A DNA stretch of 64,000 nucleotides. It comes from Epiperipatus broadwayi (Eukaryota > Onychophora > Udeonychophora > Euonychophora > Peripatidae). Each line of letters starts with the position of its first letter. The first letter of the stretch is position 1. The notes below the pieces were generated by a model. It searched no databases, had not been told where the DNA came from, and saw nothing but the letters and a program-made list of their open reading frames with translations. The stretch lies in assembly GCA_028023455.1 (NCBI GenBank), contig JAQFVV010012546.1, positions 819,501 to 883,500 on the forward strand, in the 5' to 3' direction. The position numbers and the translations under genes were made by a program. This document shows, piece after piece, positions 26,508-39,466 of this stretch.

Positions 26508-26945
26508 ATATCATCATCATCATCAACCATTATCAATCCACTGAAGGATGAAGGTCTCTCCAAGTTCAATTCATCTTTTCCTATTTTTAGCTTCTCTTCT
26601 CCACATCACCCCTGCACACTTTCTTATTTCATCCATCCATCTCACATGTGGTCTTTTTCTGGGTCTTTTACAATCTCTTGTAATCCAGTTTAAAATTTCA
26701 ATTGTCCATCTATTAGCATATCTTCTAACAATATGTCCAGCCCAACTCCACTTCAGCCTTTTAATTTTGTCAATGAAGTCAGTAACATCTGTTTGTTCTC
26801 TTACCCATACATTGCGTTTTCGATTTCTTCTTGTTACTCCCAACCTGCATCTCTCCATACTTCTTTGAGTGGTCTGAAGTCTCTGTATTGCTCTTCTATT
26901 AAGTGTCCAAGTCTCATATTTATACATATGCATTTGTAAATATAA
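26508..26945 (-). mobile_element. RTE-type LINE 3' end (fossil)
   Basis: On the minus strand the frame 26571-26933 reads YETWTLNRRAIQRLQTTQRS, then RCRLGVTRRNRKRN, then LKWSWAGHIVRR. It ends with the WxGHxxRR...RWxxxI...RGRP-like block typical of the C-terminal end of RTE-like endonuclease/reverse transcriptases. The catalytic RT and the endonuclease are missing because the copy is 5'-truncated, as LINE copies usually are. After the frame, the minus strand ends in GGTTGATGATGATGATGA, a short GAT tail like the microsatellite tails of RTE elements. A second copy sits at 37364-38005. Confidence 0.8.
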
Positions 26946-27635
26946 ACAAGTACATGAATTTCTACCATGGGTTAGGGATAAGGATTTACATTATTTTAAA
27001 TAACAATTTGATAGAAGCTCATCCTTGAAATAGCCGATTATATAACTCACTATTGTTAAACTATTTTGTGTTATTTTTTTCTTGTCATTCAATGTGTTAT
27101 GAAATTTATTATTTTAATCTGGTCTCTAGCTCATCATTATTATGTAGCTCACCATCATTACTATTACTAGTAGTATCACAAATAGGCGTTCGCTCCAATT
27201 AATATAATAACATTGAATATGTATACACAGATGCATCCCTTATTCCATGTGTGGTGATACTAGAGAATATTTAACGAGTTTGGATAATCAATCATCATCT
27301 ACATAGAGATGCAATAGTTAATGACCAGTGTAATTTCATTACCTGTTAAGAGAGACTAAAGCAATTACTCCCTGAGTTTGAATACTGTGGTATAATGGAA
27401 CCAGACAGGGATGAGAACTGGATGAATTAACCCAAATTGTGTCTAAGTTAATAAAAATATAATTAATTGAAAAACTACTAATGTTAAAATTCAGGAATAA
27501 CGGAATATGACTTGATGTTGTTTTCTTCCATTATATTTGAATTAAAATAACAGTTGAAAAAAGTAATTAACTAGATGTATTTCTGTGGATTATAATATTT
27601 TTTATAATGTATTATTACTATTATTGTTGTCATTA

Positions 27636-27769
<134 letters not shown>

Positions 27770-28682
27770 ATTTTTGAGAGGCTATTTGAATTTTTTATCA
27801 GTTATAATGTCCATAAAGCAGTGAAACATAAAGAATATCTTACAAAAATAATTTTTCCTGCAGCTAAAGTATTATTGTAATTCTTATAGAAATATATTTC
27901 TAATAAATTAAACATATTTATATATGAAGTTCAGTTAGGATTTACTAAACCTTGAGGGATTGAAAATATAGTTGGTTAGATGAAAATTGTTACTAAAATA
28001 TTTTTAGAAAAATTACTTAATATTATTTTATATCAATCTTTGCTAAATATTTAATAAAGTAAAATGAGTTACTTTAATAAATATATGAAAAGAAATATAT
28101 TTAATTAGAAGAATAGAAAATTTATAGATGAGAATGAAAATAATTGTAAGATTAAATATTCATAGAAGAGTTTTAAATATAGATAGAAATATAAATCATT
28201 GATGTTATCTATCTCTTATTTTATTAATATATAATTGATATTTTTAATAGAGTTTTGTTCAAATGAGATTAGAATTAACAATGGATATATAAGTGTTTGT
28301 TGCATTAGATTCTTTGATAAAAGTACTTGCAGATAAAATAAAATGAATTGAACAAAATGTTAAATAAAATTCATCAAGTTTTTAAAAATTTGGTAATGAA
28401 AATAAATTTAAAAAACATTAAAACAATAGATATAGGAGATTGACCATTCAATACAGAAGTTTTAGAGCAATTGAGTATTTTAAAATCATTAATTTAACAA
28501 AAAATGTTTTTTAGAAGTATACTGATAAGATTGTTGAGGTTTACTAAATGTTTTATATGAAATTAAGCTTTATATAAAAAAAAGATTAAAGACATTTTTT
28601 TAGAAAATATATGTACTATAATATATATTATATCAAATTTATTAAGCACAAGCAGATAATATTGTAATAACATGAAAGCTAA

Positions 28683-28792
28683 AACCTTCAACAGATAGCT
28701 TTAAACATGCTTATGTGACAGCCAATCAGATGCAATAATGACATCACATTGGCTGTCATATAAGCATGTTTAAAGCATATCTGTTGAAGGTT
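28683..28792. mobile_element. Family D MITE-like hairpin with CCAAT boxes
   Basis: Arms 28683-28732 and 28742-28792 are inverted repeats of about 50 bp (AACCTTCAACAGATAGCTTT at the left end). Only about 9 bp separate them. Each arm carries GACAGCCAAT; the left one is a full AGCCAATCAG box, the right one is changed to CCAATGTG. The GACAGCCAATCAGATG core is shared with family C. Confidence 0.8.
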
Positions 28793-29085
28793 ATAATATA
28801 TATTGTAATGAATGATAATGATAATTATTTTTACTAGGTTACAAAAATGTAAAATTATTTTTAGACTTATTTTTTTGATTGTTCACTTGTCAGTAGTTTC
28901 AAAAAACATGATAAAAATATTTTTACAATCTTTTTAATAAATCTTTGTTATGAGTTCTTTAAATTATAGTATCAGTTATTAATATGAATAGAAAAAACCA
29001 TGAAAAACAATATATAAAAATATTATGAACCAGAACTCAAATTTAGTTTAAATTTTTCCATTTCATATTGTTTTCACTCTTCTTA

Positions 29086-29096
29086 TGTTGTTGTTG

Positions 29097-29181
<85 letters not shown>
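29086..29181. repeat. Compound triplet microsatellite (TTG)(TTA)(TGA)
   Basis: Five TTG, about twelve TTA and about fifteen TGA units stand in series. The apparent frame through it is poly-Tyr then poly-Asp and is not a gene. Confidence 0.95.
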
Positions 29182-29618
29182 ATTTCAATAATGTACTATA
29201 TTGTCAACAAATGTTACATAATGTTTACATGCTTATTCCTTGGTTACAGTGGCAACATGATTTTTATACATCTGTTTTCACTTTGAGATTTTCATTGCTA
29301 ATTACATAGGTATCAATGTGTTAATTTATAATATTCTTCTCATTGTCATCATTGTTTAATTTTTGTTGTCATTAGTGTGTGATCTTGTTATTGGTTAGAG
29401 TCCTTCCTTCAATCTCTTGTTCATATTCTGTTATTGACTCTGTTCATTGGTCATAAGTTTTAATTCATTGGTTAAGCTGTGTGAGTATCAACATTATTAT
29501 TATTACTATTACTATTACTATCAGCTTCAGCAATATCGACATATAAATAAATAAATAAATAAATGTCAAATCTTATAACTGTATAGTAATAGATAATGTG
29601 ACATTTCCAATAATAGTG

Positions 29619-29962
29619 AAAACAAAAAATACTTAATTGTAATTATTAATTAGAGAAAATATAACTTACTATTAAAAAATTTTCGGCTGAACGTTTTTGA
29701 GGAACCATGCCTCATACTCATAGCCTTCATGAAAAGTGTAATAAATATATGCAAATGTAAATATTCAAATAAGCTACTGTTACGTAGCCCATTTTTTCAA
29801 GATCTCGAAGCATGTGTCCTTTCTGTTAATGGCATGGATGTCTCTATTAATATAGAATGCCTCCTTTATTTTTCTCCTGTAATCACGTTCAGCCGAAAAA
29901 ATTTTAATAGTAAGTTATATTTTCTCTAATTAATAATTACAATTAAGTATTTTTTGTTTTTA
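29619..29962. mobile_element. MITE with 76-bp inverted ends
   Basis: The left arm 29619-29694 (from AAAACAAAAAATACTTAATT to TTTTCGGCTGAACGT) is the complement of the right arm 29885-29962. The arms are nearly identical, so the element is fairly young. The 190-bp interior has no transposase; the frame 29729-29929 lies inside it and is not a gene. No clear target duplication is visible. Confidence 0.85.
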
Positions 29963-30547
29963 CATATAAGGAGAAATTAAAACCATATTTATTAAATAAT
30001 AGTGAAAGTGTAGGTTCCAATATTGCAATATTATTTTTTTTTTGATAAATCCTTTATAGTTAGGTAAACTTGCTTTTAAGTCAAAATAACTATGATATAA
30101 TTTATAATTAATGGTGAGCAAAATCATAAGGCTATTAGAAATTCTTTACATCATAGAACTAAATTGTATGAGTTTCTTTTTATGCTTTTTTATATATAAT
30201 TGCCATGTCTGTGTGTTTCTGTCTGTATGTCCACATTTTTGTAATTTGCTCTGACAGATTTTTTTAGTTTTAACAAAATAATAAGTCAAATTATTTTTTT
30301 TAAAATAATAAGTAATAACCTGTAGATTTATACTTTATTAAGGACTCATTTGCATAGAATTTGCATATTGTCTTTATATAATGATTTCAAAGAACAAGTC
30401 ATAACTGGCTATGATTATGAGAAGTACATCTTCTTGAAAGCGCTCAGCCATTTAATTTATTTTTCTATTTGTTGTTACAGCTTTACATCATAAGTGTGAT
30501 AGCATGATTTATATTATCATTTTTAAAATAATGTTTTTATATAAATA

Positions 30548-30868
30548 GTACAAGTTACTAAAAAGTAAGAAAACTAACAATGTCAGATAATTTGCCATTT
30601 TGGGGAAATATTAAGAGATCTTAAGAATCTTGACTTGTTCTGAAACAACTGAAAATTGCAGGAATAGTGTCATTTCATAAAAGCATTTGAGACTCAAATA
30701 AATCATAAAAATCAAAAAGACCTCAAATGCTTTTATGAAATGACAATATCCCTGCAATTTCCAATTGTTTTATAACATGTCTAGATTTTTAAGATCTCAG
30801 ATATTTTCTATAAATAGCAAATTAACCAAGAATCATTATATTTCTACTTTTTAGTCAGATTACTTAGT
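30548..30868. mobile_element. Foldback MITE, about 320 bp
   Basis: Arms of about 140 bp are inverted. The innermost segments CATTTCATAAAAGCATTTGA and TCAAATGCTTTTATGAAATG lie around 30670-30740. The outer ends are TTACTAAAAAGTA and TACTTTTTAGTCA. It is non-coding. Confidence 0.75.
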
Positions 30869-31546
30869 TAGTTTTCTATTTTTTAGTTAGCTAATAGTAA
30901 CATTTTTTTTACATATTTTTCATAGCAAGCCATAAATATTTTATAACAATGCCAGATAATTGCATTTTACTTGCTATATTTGTTCATTGGATACAAAGAT
31001 TTATAGGCTTTCATATTTAAACTTTTTCTTAAATGAATGTGATTAAATAAAAACTTGGAACTTTAATATGATAAAGAGAATTATTAATAAATTAGAGTAT
31101 CTGTATTCTATTTGTTATTGTAATCTATTCCTATTTAAACACATTCAAAGCTAGCTGAAAAAATATTCTAAAAGAAAGTACATGACTATATATGTATGTG
31201 TGTATTTAATTATACATTGCTAGAACAAATTGTTATTGATTACACTTTTTTTCAGAATCATATATAATTTATAAAGATAAATAAAATGTATTTATAATTA
31301 TAAAGAATTACAATGAGGAAGATAATTTTGTCAAATTATTATACAGTTCCATTTTTGGCATAGCTATTAAAATTTTACAAAGCAACTGGAGATTTTTAAT
31401 TAACATATTATTGATACAAAACAAAATCTTACAGTTAGAGATAAGTAAAATTAAGTGCGTGCTAATAGCTCTAAACAAGCTTTTTTTTTTATTTATGATA
31501 AATGCTACTACAAGAGAAGGCATTCAAATCATTTTTATCTTGGATT

Positions 31547-31602
31547 GTCCCCATCCCCAGACCGGTTTTGACCTATGGGTCTCTTCAGTGAGGAGTTGGG
31601 AC
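31547..31602 (-). ncRNA. Hammerhead ribozyme, family G (G12 mutated)
   Basis: Stem I has an outer helix GTCCC/GGGAC and an inner helix TCCTCA/TGGGGA. The core is CUGAAGA. Stem II GACC-CATA-GGTC is perfect. GAAA has become AAAA at the catalytic G12, so this copy should be inactive. The stem III strand ACCGGU is a palindrome, followed by C17. The predicted cleavage point is between 31560 and 31559. Confidence 0.65.
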
Positions 31603-31967
31603 ATTAGATTTAAAAAACCAACTCAAGCAAAGCATTTATCTAAAAGTTAATTGTTAGAAGAAGATCTGAAACTTTTAGACATCTACATGTCTTTAAAGTC
31701 AGCTCTCCAACTGAAAAAATCATATGGGCCTGAACTTAATTCAGATACTCCATATATTAGTAGGCTTAGCCCTTTAATTTAGCTAAAGCCACAACAGCAA
31801 AATAATAATAGTAATAATAACAAGTCAGATGTCACATGACTTATATATAGCTTGCACTTACAAATATGTAAAATTAAGAGCGTGCTAATAGCTCTAAACA
31901 AGCTTTTTTTTATTTATGATAAATGCTACTACAAGAGAAGGCATTCAAATCATTTTTATCTTGGATT

Positions 31968-32023
31968 GTCCCCATCCCCAGACTGGTTTCGATCTATGGG
32001 TCTCTTCAGTGAGGAGTTGGGAC
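31968..32023 (-). ncRNA. Hammerhead ribozyme, family G (core intact)
   Basis: It has the same fold as the copy 421 bp away. Stem I helices GTCCC/GGGAC and TCCTCA/TGGGGA are perfect. The core CUGAAGA and GAAA are intact. Stem II GACC/GATC has one mismatch. The ACCAGU-C segment places cleavage after GUC, between 31981 and 31980. Confidence 0.7.
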
Positions 32024-32282
32024 ATTAGATTTAAAAAACCAACTCAAGCAAAGCACAAATATATGGCAAATAATATATAATAAGACCATAATATATGCAT
32101 TCTTACAAAATATGTTTTTAAGAAATTATGTTTTGAAAAAAAAAATGTTCACAGAGATTATAAATGGTAAACATTACTTTTATCTGGCTGAAACATACAT
32201 GCCCTGGTACAATAAATTTGAACTATAATGCATAGTTCTCAGCCATACATATAATAAATTCCACATCATTATTGTAAAGAGA

Positions 32283-32700
32283 CCTGAATGAGAATTCCTG
32301 CAGCTAAGACAAAAATAGGGCATTTTTTGTACCAAATTGCCATTTTAGCTTATATTTTCATGCATTGACATAATCTGCATTTCCATCTAACATCTTCTGC
32401 AATTCAGCATATGTCATCAGTGAATAGACTCTGTTCATTACAGTGCTGACATAAAACATTGTTTTAAAAGCCATCTCCTCACTAACCATTTCATTCCCAA
32501 TCCAGAGTTTGAAGTTCCTCCATCAATTGTCATGAATGCCAAGATTATGCACAAATAGCCAGAAGATCTAACATTTCATTTATTGGACTAATAAGTGTTA
32601 CATAATTTATACATGCCATAGTCTTATTGTAGTTAGTCATGAAGTAATGCAATTCTCACATAAATTCTCTGAATGGATTTCAAACATCAAATAGTGTAGT
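32283..32700 (-). pseudogene. Possible transposase fragment, unassigned
   Basis: The plus-strand segment GAGAATTCCTGCAGCTAAGA...CATTTTAGCTTAT is shared with 49489-49573 inside the element at 49137-50255. On the minus strand one frame reads LCQHCNEQSLF and then VRWKCRLCQCM, a CxxC...WxCRxC pattern. This loosely resembles the N-terminal zinc-binding part of Merlin/ISXO2-like transposases. Frames are broken and the resemblance is weak. Confidence 0.25.
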
Positions 32701-33037
32701 ATAATTACTTTATCAAAGTACCAACTTTATAACTACAGATATTGTTAAAGGACTAAGTTTACAACTACAGGGGAAAAATAACAAAATAATATTTAAAAAA
32801 AAAGTTCTTACTTATTCAGCCAGAATACATATGTTTCAGCCTACTATATGTACTGTTTACCTTATATATATTAAATGTTTTCTTTATTGCTCTATATAAC
32901 AAAAACATGTTTTGTCTCACAAACTCAGTTTTTTATATGTATTATTTATGTCTCATACTTCTAATCAGTGACAACATTGCATAGCTATTTGCCATTTGCT
33001 ATGATACTGTTGTGAATGGAAATGGCAATAAAGAACA

Positions 33038-33168
33038 AAGATATATGTCAAGCTTTGTTAGCTGAGATGTCATCACAGTCGCCTTGCAAGCATGTAGTTG
33101 GTTGCAGATGGTTGTGGATTCATGTCCCAGCCGATGCTATGACATATGAAAAAAAAAAAAAAAGATAT
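33038..33168 (+). mobile_element. tRNA-derived SINE, second subfamily, with A tail
   Basis: The body is about 33046-33148 on the plus strand, with an A tail to 33163. It ends CCGATGCTATGACATATG like the others but has a different middle (CTTGCAAGCATGTAGTTGGT). It matches the minus-strand copy at 35591-35694. The flanks AAAGATAT at 33038-33045 and 33161-33168 form a short target duplication. Confidence 0.8.
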
Positions 33169-34153
33169 TAGTTGTAGAATTTTTTCAATTTTTTGAAGTG
33201 TGCTCATTCTTTATATATATATATGCTTGTTTCAGAGAAAGTTTTACTTTTAATGAACATTTCTCTTATTACAAAAACAACAATGTATGTATTTGGGAAA
33301 ATTTATGATTTTCAGTCTTACAAAATCTAAAGCAATGGCTTAATACTAATAGAAATGTTATCAACATTGAAGTCAAGAAAATCTATTCTTAGTTTCAACT
33401 GAAATGTTAATTTTTTTTAAAAAATCTTAAATAAGATTTATATATGTGTGTATCTAAGGTAACACAAGTTCTCAGTAATAAAATCAATAACAATATTAAT
33501 GAAACCAAGGGAAAGTACTAATATATAAAGATGTGATAATTATTTATGAAGGAGCATCAATCTCTTGACTTTTTTTTTCAGTCTTGTTATTTTATTTTGA
33601 CATCATCTGCTGGATATTTTGTTTTATACATATTGACAAGATCTATTGTAAATTCATAGTCTAATATACATGGATATTAGCATCTTATAATGGATAGAGT
33701 AATGATTACTCCCTTAATGGAATTATGACAGCAAAACTAAATGGTTCCTTTAAAAATTAAAGTCTAACTATGTATATTATGTAATAATTATCTAGATGGA
33801 TTATCATTGTCCAACATTCTGGATGTGAAGTCACATTATATTCTAATGACAATAAGTTTCTTTTAATACCTTCAGATCATTGTGTTTATTTATTGGATAA
33901 TTATCAAGGCTTGTGAACATTAAAATGTAACTAGATTATAGTCATTGAATAATCTCACCCATTGAAAAGTACTAAATTCTATGTTGAAATTTTATTATAT
34001 TCATTTTGAAAGTAGCTCAGTATTTATATTTGATTTTTAAGACAAATAAATGAACATAAACAAAACTAAAGGAAAATAACAATAATAACTATTCCAAATT
34101 ATAAGTAATTATCCATTGAATAGTATAATAAATAACTTGTTTAGAGTGTCTGG

Positions 34154-34617
<464 letters not shown>

Positions 34618-35163
34618 TAAGTCAAAATAAGATGAAGAATTCTTATTTTATCTTTGTTTAATGAGAGTTAAATTATAAATACATATATTTTCTCCTGGTT
34701 ATAAAAGATAATTTCATTGTTCTAACATCATCACAGATCCAAACACTTATACAGGTGTTTCATTTTGAAACCTCATTTGTTTATAATATCATTAATTTGA
34801 TATTTATCTATCATTTACTTATTGTAAATAAATTACTTTTGCTATTACGTTGAATCCTGAATATTATTTACTCAATAAATTGAGACTACTAATTGGAAAT
34901 AGTACATATATAGATCAATAAAGTTTAAGTAATACATAATTTAAACCTTAATATCTCATATGTATATAAATCAGTTTGTATTTAAATTGTTATTCCAGAT
35001 TTACATTATTTAATAAAAGCTAGCCTTTCTTACTGACTAATTTATTATGAAAATGTATTGGTATAATTTAGGATCCCAAACATAAAACATTTATTTATTT
35101 CATGTATATTAATTTTTTATTATCAAATTTGATTTTAATTAAATAGAATTTCTATCTCATGGG

Positions 35164-35283
35164 CAACCATACTATTTTTTTTATGTGTCAATGCATCGAT
35201 CAGGAAGCGAACCTGCGAACATGAGACAACTGCTTATAAGGCAGCTGTGCTGACCACTTGGCCACCAACGCTTGTCAACCCAT
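35164..35283 (-). mobile_element. tRNA-derived SINE
   Basis: The body is about 35181-35275, reversed, with a T run at 35175-35182 as its A tail. Box B reads GGTTCGCTTCC. The flanks CAACCAT and CAACCCAT look like a slightly diverged target duplication. Confidence 0.8.
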
Positions 35284-35575
35284 TTATATTGATAAAATAA
35301 ATATATAGCAGAGTTTCAGCCAAGTCACACTGATTATCAACTGGAAAATAACTATATATATATATCATCAATAAATATATATTTATTAATAATAAGTATA
35401 TATATATATAAATTAATAATAATTGCTCATAAAAAGTCTTTTGAACACATAGTTTTTTATAGATGATATATGATTTATTTTGTATATTGTTATTTTTTGA
35501 AGTTATTCTATTTTACTGTATTGTTTTATTATTATTTTATTTTCATTATAGAACCCTAGAAGGTATTCTATCTGC

Positions 35576-35705
35576 AATAATTAGTTTCTGTTTTTTTTTT
35601 TTTTTTTTATGTGTCATAGCATCGGCCGGGAGGCGAACCCACAACCGTCTGCAACCAACTACTTGCTTGCAGGGCAGCTACGATGACCTCTCAGAATAAT
35701 TAGTT
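35576..35705 (-). mobile_element. tRNA-derived SINE, second subfamily, with perfect target duplication
   Basis: The body is about 35591-35694, reversed. A T run of about 19 marks its A tail and box B reads GGGTTCGCCTCCC. The 11-bp flanks AATAATTAGTT (35576-35586 and 35695-35705) are identical, so the insertion is fairly recent. Confidence 0.9.
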
Positions 35706-35792
35706 AATGTTAAATTAGATGCTTAACATTTGAAAATCCCACAAAACCGTGTACTGAAAAAAAACTTTTATGTGTAATTATTATTAATACCT

Positions 35793-36117
35793 CAGGGTGG
35801 CCTTTGAGCATTCCATCATCAGATTTTCAATTGGATGGACGGTTGAAGAGTTGGAGTGTGGAGTAGATTGAATCCTGTCCATTAAAGTATGAGGTTTGGC
35901 TATCTTAATATATATCTGAGCACTTATAGCATATATGTGTAGAGATGGTAATCTGGACCAACTGATGATTGCTGATTTAGCATGAAATACGCTATTGGTG
36001 ATTATTTATCTTTTCAATATATTGTGTTCAAGTATATCAGTGTTATGAGATAGTGTGGAGAATGGTGGGTTGCGTGAAAGTCTGTGCTCATATACCCTAT
36101 ATATTATATAGTAGTTG
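35793..36117 (+). mobile_element. Family B element, near full length
   Basis: It runs from CCTCAGGGTGGCC through a hammerhead at 35943-36011 and the CATATTGTGTTCAAGTATAT region. It ends in a tRNA-like module whose box B has decayed to GTGCTCATATACCC. Order and length (about 325 bp) match the arms at 39.1-39.6 kb. It encodes no protein, so it must depend on enzymes in trans. Confidence 0.7.
35943..36011 (+). ncRNA. Hammerhead ribozyme, family B
   Basis: Stem I has three helices: AGAT/ATCT, TAATC/GATTA and CCAA/TTGG. The core is CUGAUGA (35962-35968). Stem II is TGCT-GATTT-AGCA, followed by GAAA (35984-35987) and UACGC-U-A. Cleavage is predicted before TTGG at 35995. Compared with the copy at 39146-39215, a G-C pair in stem I has become A-T on both strands, which keeps the helix. 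Confidence 0.65.
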
Positions 36118-36736
36118 TATATGATTTATTTTTATTTATTATAATTTAAATGTTAAAAAAAAGTATAAAATAAAAAAGTTGTTCAATTAAAAATAAACAA
36201 ATAATATTTTAATTATTTTTATGATGGAATAATATCATCAATATTATTAACTGGAATAAAAAAAGCCAGATATGTTAGAAGAAAAAATAACACAATGCAA
36301 TGATAGATTCAAATTTGAGTAAATAAAATTTATATTTTTTGAAGGTTCTAATCACATTTATATTTTTTCTTTCAAATGGATGTCCATAGTTAACCTGGTT
36401 AACGTCTTATATTGGATGGTAAATATTTTATTCTCCAGCTACTTTTAGTTAAGGAGGGAAGGGGACACAGATAAAATTATACTCAAACCTTTCCTCTCCC
36501 AAAATTTAATGAAAATAATGCTGATTTTGTCTCCTTTACTGTTTTTCTGTGGGGACTTCTAGAAAGATCTTTATTCCACAGTACTTATTTAAATTACTGA
36601 TAGTGAGAGGTATGAGGGCTGGTTTATGATTCAAAAATTGGTCAATAAACTTTCTTATGTTTTTTATTATCATAAACTAGTCATTTTTTTTACTTTTATT
36701 TTAACAATCCACTACACTGATATTGGATTATTTTAA

Positions 36737-37300
36737 AAATTGACTCTATCAATATTCCTCACTGCTGTAAATCAGCAAACATATTTCATTAATTATATCA
36801 TATCCATATTTTATTTATACATTATTAATGATTTATATCCAATAAAGTATATACATACCATTTTATGTTAAAATATCTTTATGGGTTTGTCTGTGGGTAT
36901 ACATTTGTTTGTAGTATTATGCTGACATTTTAAATGGATTCCATTCCCTACTTTCCATTTAGAACAGGTTAATGAGTAATGTCATATAAATGGCTGAAAA
37001 TCAGTTTTGGCTTCTAGAAATTGACTCTATCAATCTTCCTCAGTGCTGTAAATCAGCAAATATATGTCATTAATTATATAACATCTATATTTTATATATA
37101 CATTATTAATGATTTATATCCAATAAATTATATAATATGATTTTATGTTAAAATATATTTACGGATTTGTCTGTGGGTAGACATTTGCTTGTGGCATTAT
37201 GCTGACATTTCAAATGGATTTCATTCCCTACATTCTGTGTAGAACAGGTTAACGAGTGATGTCATATAAATGGCTGAAAATCATTTTTAGCCTCTTAATA
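36737..37300. repeat. Diverged 281-bp tandem duplication
   Basis: Units at about 36737-37017 and 37018-37300 share AATTGACTCTATCAAT, GTTAAAATAT, TTATGCTGACATTT and GTCATATAAATGGCTGAAAA in the same order. They differ at roughly one base in eight. No frame is conserved between them, so coding is unlikely. Confidence 0.85.
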
Positions 37301-37363
37301 TTCTGGATTGACTGTCCTTATTAAAACATTGATATCATGCTAATATTGTTAACAAGCATATGT

Positions 37364-38005
37364 CATCATCATCATCAACCATTATCAATCCACTGCAGAA
37401 TGAAGGTCTTTTCAACTTCAATCAATCTTCTCTGATCTTTAGCTTATCTTCTTCTTATCATCCCTGCACACTTTTTATTTCATCCACTCTTTCTGGGTCT
37501 TTTACAATCTCTTGGAATCCAGTTTAAGATTTCAATTATCCATCTATTATCATCTCTTCTAGCAATATGTCCAGCACAATTCCACTTGTCTTTTAATTTT
37601 TTCAGTGAAGTCAGTAACACCTGTTTGTTCTCTTACACATATATTTCATTTTCAATCTCTTCTTGTTAGTCCTAACATGCATTTCTCCATACTTCTTTGA
37701 GTGGTCTGATATCTCTTCTATTAAGTGTCCAAGTCTCAAATCCATAAGTAAAAACTGGTAAAACACATTTATTAAAAATCTTTCTCTTCAAACACATAGG
37801 CATATTTTATTTTAGTATCAAGTTATTTATATCAAAAGCACTCTAACCAATTTTAATTCTATGATTAATTTCATCCATTATGTTATCATCTGTATTAATA
37901 ATCTGACCAAGGTATTTGTAGCTGTTAACTTCTTCTAACTTATCATAATCAATATTTATTTTCATATTTTGGTATAAAGCTAAATCAAAGACATCATTTT
38001 ATAAC
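37364..38005 (-). mobile_element. RTE-type LINE 3' end, second fossil
   Basis: The 3' tail ATCATCATCATC and the following about 380 bp match the copy at 26508-26945. The sequence extends about 260 bp further upstream. There the minus strand gives traces like YKYLGQIINTD and MDEINHRIKIGWSAF, the region after the RT domain in RTE proteins. Many stops and indels make it older than the first copy. Confidence 0.75.
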
Positions 38006-38009
38006 TTTT

Positions 38010-39050
38010 ATTTAAGAAAATGTTCATTTTAATATATTTTTGTATCTATATATATATATATAATTTCTTTTTAAACTAAATATGCAAATATATACATACA
38101 TATCCATATCTTTATATTTTGATTAATTGTAATGTATTATAAATATTAATAAACTTTTTATGGCTAAAATTAGTAAAATGATATCTAATTAACTAACCAA
38201 ACTATGTATTTATCTATTCATATATGTACATAAATACAATTGATTAATATTATTTGATTAATTGAATTTTGTACTCAATTTATTTATTATAAGGTTATTG
38301 ATAATTTATATATATACAACATACATATATTTGAGTATCAAATACAAATATAAAGATATGTCAAATATTTCTCTATTCAAATATCATCTCTTTATTTATA
38401 GAAAAGGTATATAGTATATGTAAATGTAGTCATGTGATATAATTAATATAATGTATTTGTCAATTATAACTCAGAAGAATTCAATTAATCAGTCTAAATT
38501 GCAAAACAAAGATAATAAAATAAGATACATAGTTAGATTAAAAGTGCAAGAAAAAATATATTAATTTATTATGCATAAAAAACAACTGAAAAAGTTAATA
38601 TTTAATAATGCAATATCACAGTTATTATTTTTATATAAAAAAAGTTAATATAGTTGCAATCAAAAGAGTTTTAAAAGAAAATTTTAATCTTTATTGTATC
38701 TAAAGTTTAACGGATTGTCTGGAATAAAAGGATTTCCAATACATTAGATGTTCTTTTCCCCAAATTGCAGTTCGCAATTAGAGAAAAAGATAAAATATGC
38801 AGTCGGTTGGACATGTTTTATTGATGCTGTAAAATTACTTGAAACAATGAATCAAGATACTTTGATAGACATTTTGAAACGAAAAAGTGCACAGACTAAA
38901 AAAATGAGATGATTATAAAAAAAATTATAAAAGGCAAATTTGTTAATTGTCTATTTATATTTAAATTTTCTCCAAATGCAGTTATTAATTAAAATTTATA
39001 GATATATATTTGATATTTAAATACATGTATAATGTCTATACTAAACTTAA
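38010..39050. other. AT-rich non-coding stretch
   Basis: I see no gene, SINE or inverted repeat of note, only short AT runs. Confidence 0.5.
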
Positions 39051-39145
39051 TGTAATTATAAGAGACTTGAACTTAGACTTTCAAATTCCCACCACTATCC
39101 AATACATCTTATACAACTGATGCACGTGACAACATACATGTGAAA

Positions 39146-39215
39146 AATAAAAATGATCTCCAATATATTTCATGCTGAACTAGCACTCATTAGTTGGTCC
39201 AGATCACCATCTTCC
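39146..39215 (-). ncRNA. Hammerhead-like motif, family B (core mutated)
   Basis: Stem I (AAGAT, TGATCT/AGATCA, CCAA/TTGG), stem II GTGCT/AGCAT and GAAA are kept. The core reads CUAAUGA (invariant G5 lost), and four bases of the stem III segment are deleted. It should be inactive. Confidence 0.6.
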
Positions 39216-39466
39216 ACACATATATACAATTATTGCTCAGTTTATATTAAAACAGCAAATGTTTAAACTTTAATGAACAAGTTTCAATCTTCTCCACTTT
39301 CCAACTCTTCCACCATCATCAAGGGCTTAGAGTATTTCATCCTCAGACGTTCAGTGATATGAATGACTGAAGAGCTGGAGAGATGAGAAAATTAAAGCTT
39401 GTTTATTAAACTTTAAAGATTTGCTATCTTAATATAAACTGAGTAACGAATGTATATATGTGTGGG

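Larger units (their letters stand above)
31445..32055 (-). mobile_element. Head-to-tail pair of family G hammerhead repeats
   Basis: Two direct copies (31445-31629 and 31868-32055) are about 97 percent alike. Each carries a hammerhead on the minus strand, and the cleavage sites are about 421 bp apart. On the minus strand the DNA between them (31866-31630) holds GAATTAAGTTCAGGCCCATA, homologous to the 5' half of family A (ACTGAGTTCAGACC near 8500). The pair is therefore one full monomer plus part of another in tandem. This is the layout expected from a multimeric or circular RNA intermediate, but tandem duplication would also explain it. Confidence 0.65.

Noticed and set aside
26502-26939. Overlapping plus-strand frames opposite the LINE fragment
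   Set aside because: They are antisense shadows of the RTE reading frame on the minus strand, where the recognisable motifs lie.
29068-29286. 72-codon frame with poly-Tyr and poly-Asp
   Set aside because: It is a translation of the compound triplet microsatellite at 29086-29181.
39290-39380. CTGAACGTCTGAGGATGAAATA in the centre of the 39-kb foldback as a further hammerhead
   Set aside because: The order of CTGA, GATGA and GAAA does not give a stem II between core halves. It is not a hammerhead.
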